The notes under the pieces: generated by a model
Databases searched by the model: none
What the model saw: only the letters and a program-made list of their open reading frames with translations
Told to the model about the DNA's origin: nothing
Shown: one piece after another, positions 34,648 through 43,664 of the stretch
Numbering within the stretch: the stretch's first letter is position 1
How the letters are laid out: each line of letters starts with the position of its first letter
Program-made: the position numbers and the translations under genes
Source of the DNA: Hyphomonadaceae bacterium
Lineage (GTDB): Bacteria; Pseudomonadota; Alphaproteobacteria; Caulobacterales; Hyphomonadaceae
Direction: 5' to 3'
NCBI GenBank assembly: GCA_027485145.1
Contig: JAIXRO010000141.1
Location: 1 to 64,000, forward strand
DNA: 64,000 nt

Positions 34648-35024
34648 GAGATTGCCGCTCCCGGGTAAGTCCATGCGGCGGGTGTCTTCCGCCGGTCGAG
34701 ATGAAGGAATGTCCGTCCACGGCCGATACCGGTGAAACCGCACGCCTTGGCGAACGCTAGGAGCGCGTGCCGGTCGTGGCCCGCGAGCGCGATATCCACG
34801 GCGATGCGCCGGTGACGCGATTCCACCGCGCCGCCGACCACCATGTTGCGCACCGCGCAGCGATGGCCGGAATTGATCCGGATTTTCTTGCCCACTTTTT
34901 CCCGCAGCGCCTCCAGCGCATCGAGGAATGCCGGGTCATGCCAGTATTCACCATGGCAGCCACCGGCCCTGCATTTGCAGGCCAGTTCCGCCGGGCGGAA
35001 ATGCGGCCAGCGCCAGCCAGCCAT
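34635..35024 (-). CDS. M15-family D-Ala-D-Ala carboxypeptidase-like endolysin
   Basis: The 129-residue protein reads WRWPHFRPAELACKCRAGGC at the start, then ALEALREKVGKKIRINSGHRCAVRN. The zinc site follows: VESRHRRIAVDIAL and a C-terminal FLHLDRR histidine. This is the peptidase M15_3 pattern of phage and GTA endolysins that cut peptidoglycan stems. I chose the ATG at 35024, with AAGGA 7 bases upstream; an ATG at 35054 is an alternative. It has no signal peptide, as expected for a holin-dependent endolysin. It is transcribed just ahead of the holin gene. Confidence 0.85.
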   Translation of the reverse strand: MAGWRWPHFRPAELACKCRAGGCHGEYWHDPAFLDALEALREKVGKKIRINSGHRCAVRNMVVGGAVESRHRRIAVDIALAGHDRHALLAFAKACGFTGIGRGRTFLHLDRRKTPAAWTYPGAAISWRT

Positions 35025-35342
35025 CGAAAAATCCTTGTACGAAGCAATCAGCATTCCCGGATTATGCCTCCGCCCCGGACCCTGCCGGATTGGCGCTGCC
35101 CGAAAAAGTTCAGCGGCGAGCACGCTGCGCGGCTTCACATGCCTGTTTTCATGAAGGAAAAAGTCGATGCGCGGCGATGAAATATTTTCGCGACGGGCGC
35201 CGGAAATGGCCAGAAGTGAGGGATAAGCCGAAACTTATGCAACAAAACTCCGCCGTTCAGACCGGGTCAAACGAGAGCCAAAACGAGTCATCCCGGCTTT
35301 CGCCGGGATGACAAGGTGGTCCCTGGCAGAGTTGGTTTCGGA
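35025..35342. other. 318-base intergenic stretch without a recognised gene
   Basis: The stretch lies between the nitronate monooxygenase stop and the endolysin start, both minus strand. It should hold the endolysin promoter. Apart from the perfect palindrome at 35287-35312 I see no gene, no known leader and no convincing promoter hexamers. The part from about 35150 to 35290 is richer in A+T than its surroundings. Confidence 0.6.
35287..35312. repeat. REP-like perfect palindrome
   Basis: Arms GTCATCCCGGC and GCCGGGATGAC enclose the loop TTTC, a perfect 11-base stem. It lies about 30 bases past the stop of the nitronate monooxygenase gene. Closely similar GTCATCCCGGCGAAAGCCGGGATGAC-type palindromes are dispersed repeats in many alphaproteobacterial genomes, from memory; no second copy was noticed in this window. 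It may act as a transcription end or mRNA stabiliser. Confidence 0.6.
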
Positions 35343-36338
35343 CTACGCCGTAACAGTCTGCTTGCGCACGAAGCCGAGACCCTTGGCCAGCGCGGCGCGC
35401 GCGTCATCGTACTCGCGCACGAGCTGGTCCACGAACACTTGCGTCGGCATCCGGGCCTTGATGGCGCCGATGCCCTGGCCGCAGCCCCAGATGTCCTTCC
35501 AGGCCTTGGCTTCGGTATTGCCGCCGGAGCCGAAGTTCATCTTCGAAGGATCGCTTTCGGGCAGGTTGTCCGGGTCCAGGCCGGCCGCGATGATCGACGG
35601 CTTCAGGTAGTTGCCGTGCACGCCGGTGAACAGGTTCGTGTAGACAATGTCTTCCGCGCCGTACTGGGCGATGGCGTCCTTGTAGCCGTCCGGGGCGTTC
35701 GCCTCATCGCAGGAGATGAAGGCAGAGCCGATATAGCCAAGGTCTGCGCCCATCGCGAGCGCGGCAGCGACGGCGCCGCCATTGGCGATGGAGCCGGAGA
35801 GCGCGAGCGGGCCATCGAAGAATTCGCGGATTTCCTGGATCAGCGCAAAGGGCGACAGCGTCCCGGCATGGCCGCCGGCGCCGGTGCACACCGCGATCAG
35901 ACCGTCGGCGCCTTTTTCCAGGGCTTTCTTCGCAAAGAACGTATCGATCACATCGTGCAAGACGATGCCGCCATAGGAATGGATCGCATCATTCACGTCC
36001 TTGCGGGCGCCGAGCGAGGTGATGATCACCGGCACCTTGAACTTCACGCAGGCTTCGATGTCATGCTCAAGGCGGTTGTTGGTCTTGTGGACGATCTGGT
36101 TCACCGCAAACGGCGCGGCCGGGCGGTCAGGATTTTTGAGATTGTACTCGGCGAGTTCGGTGGTGATCCGGTCCAGCCACTCATGGAGAACCGGGCCGGG
36201 ACGGGCGTTGAGGGCGGGGAAGCTGCCGACGACGCCGGCCTTGCACTGGGCGATCACGAGATCCGGCGTGGAGATGATGAAGAGCGGCGACGCGATCACC
36301 GGGATGCGCAGGTTCTGAAGGATGGGCGGCAGCGACAT
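35343..36338 (-). CDS. Nitronate monooxygenase (2-nitropropane dioxygenase family)
   Basis: This FMN TIM-barrel enzyme of 331 residues oxidises alkyl nitronates such as propionate 3-nitronate. Visible are the N-terminal LRIPVIASPLFIISTPDLVIAQCKAGVVGSFPALNARP, the FMN-binding regions GADGLIAVCTGAGGHAGTLSPFALI and ALSGSIANGGAVAAALAMGADLGYIGSAFI. The catalytic-site histidine region is near GAGGHAG. It lies 87 bases downstream of the carboxymuconolactone-decarboxylase-family gene on the same strand. Confidence 0.9.
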   Translation of the reverse strand: MSLPPILQNLRIPVIASPLFIISTPDLVIAQCKAGVVGSFPALNARPGPVLHEWLDRITTELAEYNLKNPDRPAAPFAVNQIVHKTNNRLEHDIEACVKFKVPVIITSLGARKDVNDAIHSYGGIVLHDVIDTFFAKKALEKGADGLIAVCTGAGGHAGTLSPFALIQEIREFFDGPLALSGSIANGGAVAAALAMGADLGYIGSAFISCDEANAPDGYKDAIAQYGAEDIVYTNLFTGVHGNYLKPSIIAAGLDPDNLPESDPSKMNFGSGGNTEAKAWKDIWGCGQGIGAIKARMPTQVFVDQLVREYDDARAALAKGLGFVRKQTVTA

Positions 36339-36425
36339 GAGCGTTTGACTCCAAGAGGGAAAGTTCCGGACCAGAACCTAAACTCCGGGCGCGCCGGAGC
36401 AAGCCTTACGTTAGGGGAAGCGGCC

Positions 36426-36989
36426 TCACTTCGCGAGGTCCGGGTCGAGGGTCAGGTCATCGTCGAGTTGCACGCCGAACGCGTTCAGCATCATCGAGAC
36501 CTGGGTGTACTGGCCGACCGTCATCACAAGGTCCATGCGCTGTTTTTCGGTGAGCGAGGACAGCTGCGCCCAGGTCGCGTCGGTGATGAAGGCGTCGGAG
36601 GTCAGCTCGTCGGTGGCGCGCAGCAAGGCGGCGTCGAGAGCGCGCCAGCCGGGAGCGTCGGGGCCAGCCTTGATGCGGGTGATCTCGTCGTCCGTCAGGC
36701 CGCACTGCTTGCCGATCCGCACATGTTGCGCCCATTCATAGCCGGACTTCCAGTTGAAGCCGGCGCGCAGGATGACGAGTTCGCGTTCGCGCGGCGCGAG
36801 GCTGTTGTAATCGGAAAGGATGTAACCGCCCCAGCGTCCGAAGGCCTTGTAGGCCTTGGGCGCGCGCGCGAGCGTACGGAAGATGTTGAACACCGGCCCC
36901 CGGCCGAACTGGGCGGCGAGCGCCTCTTTCTGCTCGGCGGTCATGTCCGCGTCGGCGAGGGGCTGAATTCGCGGGCTCTTGAGGCGCAT
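36426..36989 (-). CDS. Carboxymuconolactone decarboxylase family protein
   Basis: The 187-residue helical protein has the CMD/AhpD fold: LAPRERELVILRAGFNWKSGYEWAQHVRIGKQCGLTDDEITRIKAG. The AhpD cysteine pair is absent (NWKSGYEWAQH holds the histidine but no CxxC), so peroxidase activity is unlikely. The function is unknown, and may be a decarboxylase or another enzyme using the His site. It may be in one unit with the downstream nitronate monooxygenase. Confidence 0.85.
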   Translation of the reverse strand: MRLKSPRIQPLADADMTAEQKEALAAQFGRGPVFNIFRTLARAPKAYKAFGRWGGYILSDYNSLAPRERELVILRAGFNWKSGYEWAQHVRIGKQCGLTDDEITRIKAGPDAPGWRALDAALLRATDELTSDAFITDATWAQLSSLTEKQRMDLVMTVGQYTQVSMMLNAFGVQLDDDLTLDPDLAK

Positions 36990-37064
36990 CTGTCTGTTTC
37001 CTCCGGCGTTTCTCTTCGCCGGAGTAAAGGCCGAAGGCCGCAGCCGAACAAGACCCTCCGAATG

Positions 37065-38117
37065 TCAGATCGTGGCGGGCCCGAAGATCGGCGTGTTGGT
37101 CCGGTCGAGCGCCGATGCGCGGGTGCGCGCCGGATCGTCGGCGGCCTTGTCGATGGCGGTCTCGGTTGCGGCGTCAGCAATGCCGGTCACTGGCAGGCCG
37201 TTCTCCTGCTGGAAAGCGACCACCGCCCGGCGGGTGGCCTGGCCGAAGGCGCCGTCCACGCCGCCGGTGGCGATGCCGAGGGTTTCGAGGTCCTGCTGGA
37301 GTTCGCGGACCCGGGCGCCCCTGCTGCCGACCTTGAGCGGCTTGAGCGAAGGCGGCTCGGGCGCGGCGGCTGCGGCGAGGATGGCGTCCTCCCGCGCAAC
37401 CGGCGCAAAGGTGTACGGCGTCTGGGTCACCGACAGCGCGGTTTCGGTCCATAGGATGCGCAGGTCCTCGTGATTGGCAGCGGCGGCCGCATTGGCATCA
37501 CCCCGGTTGACGGCGCGCGACACCTTCACCGCATCGTTGGTGTCGGCAAGTTCGTTGAGGCGGTTGGTCTTCCAGAAGGCGGCGGCGACTTCGACCGACT
37601 TTTTGAGGTCGCGCTTGATGATGTCGGGATCGTTCGCGAGATCAATGCCGGCGGCTTCGCCATACCGAGTGTAGTTGTCCCGGCCGGTGAGCTGGATGAA
37701 GCCGCGGCCGCGGAATTTGTATCCGTCGCCCTCCTGCACGTTGCCGAGGTCGGCGCGGCCGCCATAGACGGTGTTGGCGATCAGTTCCGGCTTGCGGGCA
37801 TGCTGTTTGGCGAGGATCGGATTGCGGCGATAAACCCGGAACGTCTTCATCAGGCCTTCGGCGGAATAGCTGAAACCTTCCTCGGTGTATTTGAGCCAAC
37901 CGGTCTCAACCAGGCCTTGCCCGAAGAAGTGGCCAAGGCGCAAAGCCGTGTTGATTTCATAACGCTCGAGCACCTCCCACGACTCAATGATGGCCTTCAT
38001 GTAGCGGCCCTGGGTGCCGAGCTTCAGAATGTCCCAACCGTTGCGGCCGGGCAGAAGCCTCGCGATGCGGTCAAGATCGACATCGCCCACACCTTTGATT
38101 GTCACGAACATTGCCAT
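37065..38117 (-). CDS. GH19-type lysozyme/chitinase with peptidoglycan-binding domain
   Basis: The 350-residue protein has an N-terminal glycoside hydrolase 19-like catalytic domain (about residues 10-220). It includes TALRLGHFFGQGLVETGWLKYTEEGFSYSAEGL with the candidate catalytic Glu, and EGDGYKFRGRGFIQLTGRDNYTRYGEAAGIDL, the usual phage-lysozyme block. A linker with APEPPSLKPL leads to a PG_binding_1 domain (VGSRGARVRELQQDLETLGI to FGQATRRAVVAFQQENGLPVTG). It would cut peptidoglycan glycan strands. There is no signal peptide, so release likely needs lysis or a holin. A holin-superfamily-like gene lies just upstream. Confidence 0.85.
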   Translation of the reverse strand: MAMFVTIKGVGDVDLDRIARLLPGRNGWDILKLGTQGRYMKAIIESWEVLERYEINTALRLGHFFGQGLVETGWLKYTEEGFSYSAEGLMKTFRVYRRNPILAKQHARKPELIANTVYGGRADLGNVQEGDGYKFRGRGFIQLTGRDNYTRYGEAAGIDLANDPDIIKRDLKKSVEVAAAFWKTNRLNELADTNDAVKVSRAVNRGDANAAAAANHEDLRILWTETALSVTQTPYTFAPVAREDAILAAAAAPEPPSLKPLKVGSRGARVRELQQDLETLGIATGGVDGAFGQATRRAVVAFQQENGLPVTGIADAATETAIDKAADDPARTRASALDRTNTPIFGPATI

Positions 38118-38187
38118 GTCATGCCCTCCCCACCGCCCGCAGTGCAGTCAGTATAGCAGGATTTGCAACAAATGGGTGACTGGCCGA

Positions 38188-38622
38188 TCAGTCCTGGGGA
38201 TCGCTGCCCTTTGTGCCCAGTAATCCACCAGCGAGGACGCCGGCCAAGGCCGCGATGATCAGCGTCTTGGTCGAACCACCACCGAGCGCGAGCCCGGTCA
38301 GCGTCCCCAGCGTGGCCTTCTGGCGCGCCTCGGCGACTTCCTTCGCGCGTTGTTCTTCAGCGCGGGCGGACAGGGAGCCGAACCAGAACACGATACCCGC
38401 CATGCCGACAAAGCCGAGGGCGATGATCGCGAGGGCGGCCCAGGTGCTCATGTGCTCGGCCAGGAAAAACGCGAGCGCGCCGACCGCCAGTACATAGGCC
38501 GTCAGCAGGAAGACAATTGCCACCAGCGTATAGCCTATGCCCTTCGCCCGCCGCGAGACGGCGCCGCCAACATCGACATTGGCGAGTGACATCAGCGAGG
38601 AGATCAGCGGCAGGAAGCGCAT
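38188..38622 (-). CDS. YqjE/holin-superfamily-III-like membrane protein
   Basis: The 144-residue protein has two central helices (YTLVAIVFLLTAYVLAVGALAFFLA and WAALAIIALGFVGMAGIVFWFGSL) and a C-terminal Gly/Ala-rich helix. The layout is that of the DUF1469 (phage holin superfamily III, YqjE) group. In enterobacteria yqjE is paired with yqjD, and here the DUF883 gene lies 9 bases upstream. A role in membrane or stress physiology is more likely than true holin activity; the GH19 gene next to it makes the lysis reading possible. Confidence 0.75.
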   Translation of the reverse strand: MRFLPLISSLMSLANVDVGGAVSRRAKGIGYTLVAIVFLLTAYVLAVGALAFFLAEHMSTWAALAIIALGFVGMAGIVFWFGSLSARAEEQRAKEVAEARQKATLGTLTGLALGGGSTKTLIIAALAGVLAGGLLGTKGSDPQD

Positions 38623-38631
38623 GGCGCAGGA

Positions 38632-38976
38632 TCAGCGGCGCATCAGGAAGGCTGCGAGGAAGCCTACGCCGAATGCGACCAGCAGCGCCTCGAGCGGATG
38701 CTCGCGGGCCGTCTGGGTGACTTTCTTTTCAGCATTGCCGGCCTGCTTTTTCGCTTCAGCCAGAACGTCGCGAAGTTCTTCGATGACCTGCTGGGCGGGA
38801 CCATTGGCTATGGAACTGGAAAACTCGGATGCCTGCTTTTCCGCTTTGCCGGCGATCGCGCTCAACACCTCGTCGAGATCGGCGCGCAGGGAGGCGAGAC
38901 GGGCTTCGAGCTCTTCGGAGGTTTTTTCAGCCGCCGCTTTGACACGCTTGGCGGCGTTGGAAGACGAGTCGGACAT
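38632..38976 (-). CDS. DUF883/YqjD-like membrane-anchored protein
   Basis: The 114-residue protein has a long charged helix (NAAKRVKAAAEKTSEELEARLASLRADLDEVLSAIAGKAEKQ and EELRDVLAEAKKQAGNAEKKV). It ends with a short C-terminal membrane anchor (EHPLEALLVAFGVGFLAAFLMRR). E. coli relatives YqjD and ElaB are stress-induced inner-membrane proteins that bind ribosomes through the N-terminus. I use the ATG at 38976; a GTG 9 bases upstream is possible. It is followed by the YqjE-like gene, repeating the yqjDE pairing. Confidence 0.85.
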   Translation of the reverse strand: MSDSSSNAAKRVKAAAEKTSEELEARLASLRADLDEVLSAIAGKAEKQASEFSSSIANGPAQQVIEELRDVLAEAKKQAGNAEKKVTQTAREHPLEALLVAFGVGFLAAFLMRR

Positions 38977-39138
38977 TCTGATCACCCATGGTTGGCGGTC
39001 CAGTCCGGCGAGGGGGCCAGGACACCGCGAGGCTGAGCATTCCGATACGCCGGAACACTGAACTTACAGTATAGAACATGGATGAAATTGGGCGTGCTAG
39101 CCAATTCACGCAGGTGGAGAACCTGTAATGCAGCCGCC

Positions 39139-39444
39139 TCAGCCGCGGCCGATATGCGCCCGAAGCATCTGCAACCAGGCTTGTTGCCGGTGGACCATGC
39201 TGATCAGGTCGCCGGGATCACCTTCCGCGATCAGCCGGTCAAGCCAGAGACCAAGCACATTCGTCTGCGACTCGATCCAGTCACCCACCGGCCCGCTGAC
39301 CGGCATGGGGGAGGACGCGAGGCGGTCCGAGGGCGAGTTGTGGACGGGACAGATCCGGCACGTCTCCGGCGTTTCAGACAGGTTGCCGGTTTCCATCGAG
39401 GGGGTGGGCAGGCTTCCGGTATGAGTTTGCCGGGACAGGCGCAT
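39139..39444 (-). CDS. Small CxxC protein beside a Fur-box-like site, unrecognised
   Basis: The 101-residue protein has a polar N-terminal part containing ETCRICPVHNSPSDR (CRIC plus nearby His, a possible metal site). The C-terminal part is helical and rich in Trp and Leu (VGDWIESQTNVLGLWLDRLIAEGDPGDLISMVHRQQAWLQMLRAHIGRG). I know no family for it. GGAG 8 bases before the ATG at 39444 supports translation. The palindrome 39462-39482 lies 18 bases upstream of the start, where a repressor would block transcription, so iron regulation is plausible. Confidence 0.6.
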   Translation of the reverse strand: MRLSRQTHTGSLPTPSMETGNLSETPETCRICPVHNSPSDRLASSPMPVSGPVGDWIESQTNVLGLWLDRLIAEGDPGDLISMVHRQQAWLQMLRAHIGRG

Positions 39445-39461
39445 GGCTTGGTCTCCAGTAT

Positions 39462-39482
39462 TGCGAATAGTTCTCATTCGCA
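39462..39482. promoter_or_regulatory. Fur-box-like palindrome
   Basis: TGCGAAT and ATTCGCA form perfect 7-base arms around a 7-base centre that reads GAGAACT on the minus strand. This gives the AATGCGAATGAGAA pattern typical of alphaproteobacterial Fur sites. It is 18 bases from the 101-residue gene (minus) and 96 bases from the methylmalonyl-CoA mutase start (plus), so either or both could be under iron control. Confidence 0.6.
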
Positions 39483-39578
39483 TTTTGATCTGGCGCCGTC
39501 AAGCCGCGCGGACAGGTGTCGCGGTGTCCCAAAGGAAACGGTTCACAAGCCCCCCCGGAATGCCCTAAATCCCGCGCC

Positions 39579-41495
39579 ATGCCCGATGACATCCTGACTT
39601 TCAGTGCCGCCTTTCCCGAAGCAACCGAAGCCGACTGGCTGCGCGAGGTCGAAAAGGCCTTGAAGGGCAAGGGCGCCGAGACGCTCACCCGCAAGACGGC
39701 GTACGGGATCGGCATCAAGGCGCTGTACCGCGAAAGCGATTTTGCGGGGGCCGGCGATCCGCTCGGCATTCCCGGCGTTGCACCTTTCCTGCGTGGCAAG
39801 ACAGCTGCGCCGGACAAGTGGCTGCCCTGGGACATCCGTCAGGCCTTCGCGCATCCCTCGCCCGAACAGACCAATGCCGAAATTCTCCGGGATCTGGAGC
39901 GCGGCGTCTCGTCGATTGAACTGCGCATTGATGGTACGGGCGCAAACGGTGTGCAGCTGTGCACGGCGGAGGATTTCGCCGTAGCCCTTCGCGGCGTGGA
40001 TGCGTCGATCGCAGCCGTCGCGCTCGACTCGGGCCGCGGCATGGGCGCGCGCACGGCCGGGCTGCTGGGTCAGTGGGCCGAGGGCAAAGGCGATGCAGCC
40101 AAGCTGAAGCTCGATTTCAACATGGACCCGCTCGGCGCGCTGGCGAAGACCGGCCGCATCGAAGGCGGGCTGGACGCGGCGTTTGCCAAAGTTGGCGGGC
40201 TTGCAACCGCGCTCGCCAAGACATTTCCGGCGGCGAACCTGCTGCGCATCGACGGCGCGCTGATTCACGAGGCAGGTGGATCAGAGGCCCAGGAACTCGG
40301 CGGCCTGATCGCGTCGGCCATCGATACGCTGAGGCGGATTGATGGCTCCCTGGGCGTCAGGGCGGCTGCAAACCGCATCGTGTTCGCCTTGGCGCTCGAC
40401 GCAAATTATGGCGCCGGGATCGCGAAACTGCGCGCCGCACGGCGCCTTTGGGCGCGCTGCCTTGACGCGCTGGGCCTAGAGGCGGCGCCGATGCGCCTTC
40501 AGGCGATCACCTCGGCGCGCATGCTGACGGCATATGATCCGTGGACGAACATGTTGCGGAACACATCGGCCGCATTTGCGGGCGCCGTCGGCGGCGCAGA
40601 TATCCTGACCGTTCGCGCCTTCAACGAAGCGCTGGGATTGCCCGAGGAACTCGGCCGCCGGATTGCGCGCAACACGCAGATCATCGCGATGGAAGAAAGC
40701 CAGCTGGGCCGCGTGGCGGATGCCACCGGCGGGGCCTGGTTCACCGAGACACTGGCAGACGATCTCGCCAAAGCGGCCTGGGCGGAGTTCCAGCGCATCG
40801 AGACCGAAGGCGGCTTTGCCGCGTCCCTGATGGCAGGCGCGTTCCAGGCGCGCATCGCCGCGGTGCGAGACGCGCGGGCGAAAGACGTCGCGCGGCGGAA
40901 GATTCCACTCACCGGCGTCAGCGAGTATCCCCTGCTGGAAGAAATTGCAGCACCCGTCGCCGATGTGACGGCGCCGAAAGAAAAAGCGGTGACGGACGCG
41001 GGCCTGAAGCATTTCGTGAAGGCCTTGCCGGCGCCCGGCGCAGCTGCCGTGGCTGGCGCGCTCGAACCGATCCGCCTCGCCGCGCCGTTCGAAGCGCTGC
41101 GCGATGCAGCCGCGCGCGCCGTTCGTCCGCCTGCGGTGTTTCTGGCAACACTCGGCAGCCTCGCGGAGTTTACCGCGCGGGCGGATTTTGCACGCAACCT
41201 GTTTGCCGCTGGCGGCATCGCCTCGAAGGAGCCGCCCGTGCCGCCGCGCACGACGGCCGAACTTGCCGCCGCCTTCAAGGCGTCCGGATGCAAGCTGGCC
41301 GTGCTGTGCAGCACGGACAAGATGTACGAAACAGAGGCAACCGCAGCGGCCGCAGCCCTCAAATCGGCTGGGGCGGCGCGCGTGTGGCTGGCCGGCAAGC
41401 ATGAGGGCGACGGCATTGATGCCAACATCTTTGCGGGCGCGGATGTGGTGCACCTTCTCAAACTTGCGCAGGCCGAACTCGGAGTATCCGCATGA
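39579..41495 (+). CDS. mutA: Methylmalonyl-CoA mutase small (beta) subunit
   Basis: This is the non-catalytic partner in heterodimeric methylmalonyl-CoA mutase, which interconverts methylmalonyl-CoA and succinyl-CoA in propionate and odd-chain or branched-chain catabolism. The 638 residues resemble the large subunit but lack the cobalamin motif DxHxxG in the C-terminal part, as is normal for this subunit. Recognisable segments are [57 protein letters not shown] and [30 protein letters not shown]. The stop overlaps the large-subunit start by four bases. Confidence 0.92.
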   Translation: MPDDILTFSAAFPEATEADWLREVEKALKGKGAETLTRKTAYGIGIKALYRESDFAGAGDPLGIPGVAPFLRGKTAAPDKWLPWDIRQAFAHPSPEQTNAEILRDLERGVSSIELRIDGTGANGVQLCTAEDFAVALRGVDASIAAVALDSGRGMGARTAGLLGQWAEGKGDAAKLKLDFNMDPLGALAKTGRIEGGLDAAFAKVGGLATALAKTFPAANLLRIDGALIHEAGGSEAQELGGLIASAIDTLRRIDGSLGVRAAANRIVFALALDANYGAGIAKLRAARRLWARCLDALGLEAAPMRLQAITSARMLTAYDPWTNMLRNTSAAFAGAVGGADILTVRAFNEALGLPEELGRRIARNTQIIAMEESQLGRVADATGGAWFTETLADDLAKAAWAEFQRIETEGGFAASLMAGAFQARIAAVRDARAKDVARRKIPLTGVSEYPLLEEIAAPVADVTAPKEKAVTDAGLKHFVKALPAPGAAAVAGALEPIRLAAPFEALRDAAARAVRPPAVFLATLGSLAEFTARADFARNLFAAGGIASKEPPVPPRTTAELAAAFKASGCKLAVLCSTDKMYETEATAAAAALKSAGAARVWLAGKHEGDGIDANIFAGADVVHLLKLAQAELGVSA

Positions 41496-43654
41496 CCAGC
41501 TTTCCAGACTTCACTAAGCTCGCGCTCGAGACGCCGGTCACCCAGACCGGCAAGCTGAACCTTGGCGAGACCTGGGAGACGCCGGAAGGGATTGCGGTGA
41601 AGACGGCCTATACGGCCTCTGACCGCGCAGGACTGGATTTCGTCGATGACTATCCGGGCCTCGCGCCGTTCGGACGGGGTCCCTACCCCACCATGTACAC
41701 CAACCAGCCCTGGACGGTTCGTCAGTATGCGGGCTTTTCGACGGCTGAAGATTCGAATGCCTTCTATCGGCGCAATCTGGCGGCGGGTCAAAAGGGCCTC
41801 TCGGTGGCGTTCGATCTGGCCACCCACCGGGGCTACGATTCCGATCACGTGCGCGTCTCCGGCGATGTCGGCATGGCGGGCGTGGCGATCGACTCGATCT
41901 ACGACATGCGCACCCTGTTCTCCGGCATTCCGCTGGACCAGATGTCGGTCTCGATGACGATGAACGGCGCGGTGCTGCCAATCCTCGCGCTGTATATTGC
42001 GGCGGCGGAAGAACAGGGCGTACCGCCGGAGAAGCTGGCCGGAACGATTCAGAACGACATTCTGAAAGAGTTCATGGTGCGCAACACCTATATCTATCCG
42101 CCAAAACCCAGCATGCGGATCATTTCGGATATCTTCGCCTACACCTCGCAAAAGATGCCGAAGTACAACTCGATCTCGATTTCCGGCTACCACATGCAGG
42201 AAGCGGGTGCGACCGCAGACCTCGAACTCGCCTACACGCTGGCGGACGGCATCGAGTATATCCGGGCCGGCGTGGCCGCGGGACTGGATGTGGACGCATT
42301 TGCGCCGCGCCTGTCCTTCTTCTGGGCGATCGGCATGAACACCTTCATGGAAGTCGCCAAGATGCGCGCCGCGCGCCTGATCTGGGCGAAGCTCGTGAAG
42401 GAGAACTTCAATCCGAAGTCAGACAAATCCCTCAGCCTTCGGACGCATTCGCAGACGTCCGGCTGGAGCCTGACGGCCCAGGACGTGTACAACAACGTCA
42501 TCCGCACCTGCCTCGAAGCCATCGCGGCAGCAGGCGGGCAGACGCAGAGCCTTCACACCAACAGCTTTGACGAAGCGCTTGCTCTGCCGACGGACTTCTC
42601 GGCCCGCATTGCCCGCAACACGCAGATCCTGTTGCAGCAGGAAGCCGGCGCCTGCCAGTCCATCGACCTGTTCGGCGGCAGCTATTACGTCGAGCGCCTC
42701 ACGCATGACCTCGCCGCCAAGGCGCTGAAACACATTGCCGAGGTCGAGGCGATGGGCGGCATGGCGAAGGCCATCGAGGAAGGCCTGCCGAAACTGCGCA
42801 TCGAGGAGGCCGCCGCCAATACGCAGGCGCGCATCGACAGCGGCACGCAGACGGTGGTCGGCGTCAACAAGTTCCTGCTGGACGAGGATGAAGACGTCCC
42901 TGTGCTGAAGGTCGACAATGCGGCTGTGCGGCGGATGCAGCTTGAGAAGCTGGCGCGCCTGAAGGCGGAGCGCAATCAGGCCGAGGTGACGGTCAAGCTG
43001 GATGCGATTGCCGATGCGGCGGCGAGCGGCAAGGGCAACCTGCTGGAACTGGCGGTGGATGCGGCACGCGCGAAAGCGACTGTCGGTGAGATTTCCGAAG
43101 CCGTGGAGCGCAGCCAGGGCCGCCACAGCGCCGTCATCCGCTCGATCAAGGGCGTGTATGGCGGCGGTGTGAAGGGCAATGACAAGGCAGAGCACGCGCA
43201 GGCGCTCGCCGCGAAGTTCGAGAAGGCGCACGGGCGACGGCCGAAGATCTACATCGCCAAGATGGGTCAGGACGGCCACGACCGGGGGCAGAAGGTTGTC
43301 GCCTCGGCGCTGATGGACCTCGGCTGGGATGTCGAGATCGGGCCACTGTTCCAGACGCCGGAAGAGGCCGCCGCCGATGCGCGCAAGGCGGGCGTGGACA
43401 TCGTGGCGGCCTCGTCGCTGGCGGCCGGCCACCTGACGCTGGTGCCGGAGCTGAAACGCGCGCTTGGCAACGAAGGCGCGGCGACTGCGCAGATCATCGT
43501 GGGCGGGGTCATCCCGCCGCAGGATTTCGACGCCTTGCGCACCGCCGGCGCCGCCGCCATCTTCCCCCCGGGCACCGTGATTGCGGACAGCGCGATTCGC
43601 ATGCTCGAATTGCTGGACGGTAAAACGGATCCGGCCCTGACGGCAGCGGAATAG
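41492..43654 (+). CDS. mutB: Methylmalonyl-CoA mutase large (alpha) subunit
   Basis: This is the catalytic, adenosylcobalamin-dependent subunit (720 residues). The TIM-barrel half has [59 protein letters not shown] and [26 protein letters not shown]. The C-terminal domain has the base-off cobalamin motif DGHDRG at about residues 594-599. Conserved Tyr, Arg and His residues of the substrate site are in place. It converts (R)-methylmalonyl-CoA to succinyl-CoA, feeding the TCA cycle. It is translationally coupled to the small subunit. A meaB-type chaperone gene is not in the window. Confidence 0.97.
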   Translation: MTSFPDFTKLALETPVTQTGKLNLGETWETPEGIAVKTAYTASDRAGLDFVDDYPGLAPFGRGPYPTMYTNQPWTVRQYAGFSTAEDSNAFYRRNLAAGQKGLSVAFDLATHRGYDSDHVRVSGDVGMAGVAIDSIYDMRTLFSGIPLDQMSVSMTMNGAVLPILALYIAAAEEQGVPPEKLAGTIQNDILKEFMVRNTYIYPPKPSMRIISDIFAYTSQKMPKYNSISISGYHMQEAGATADLELAYTLADGIEYIRAGVAAGLDVDAFAPRLSFFWAIGMNTFMEVAKMRAARLIWAKLVKENFNPKSDKSLSLRTHSQTSGWSLTAQDVYNNVIRTCLEAIAAAGGQTQSLHTNSFDEALALPTDFSARIARNTQILLQQEAGACQSIDLFGGSYYVERLTHDLAAKALKHIAEVEAMGGMAKAIEEGLPKLRIEEAAANTQARIDSGTQTVVGVNKFLLDEDEDVPVLKVDNAAVRRMQLEKLARLKAERNQAEVTVKLDAIADAAASGKGNLLELAVDAARAKATVGEISEAVERSQGRHSAVIRSIKGVYGGGVKGNDKAEHAQALAAKFEKAHGRRPKIYIAKMGQDGHDRGQKVVASALMDLGWDVEIGPLFQTPEEAAADARKAGVDIVAASSLAAGHLTLVPELKRALGNEGAATAQIIVGGVIPPQDFDALRTAGAAAIFPPGTVIADSAIRMLELLDGKTDPALTAAE

Positions 43655-43664
43655 GAACCAGCGC

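Noticed and set aside
35316-37454. A 712-codon open frame on the plus strand
   Set aside because: It lies antisense to the nitronate monooxygenase, carboxymuconolactone decarboxylase and GH19 genes. Long mirrored frames are expected in GC-rich DNA, and its protein shows no domain.
34180-38976. The holin/endolysin/GH19 region as a prophage remnant
   Set aside because: No integrase, capsid, portal, terminase or tail genes lie among them, and two metabolic genes separate the blocks. A GTA lysis cassette or host genes fit better.
39579-41495. Missing DxHxxG cobalamin motif in the mutase small subunit, as a sign of a broken gene
   Set aside because: The small subunit of heterodimeric methylmalonyl-CoA mutases normally lacks a functional cobalamin site; the frame is intact and coupled to the large subunit.
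40499-42193. A 564-codon open frame on the minus strand
   Set aside because: It is antisense to both methylmalonyl-CoA mutase subunits, which are clearly real; the translated sequence is Arg/Ala-rich without motifs.
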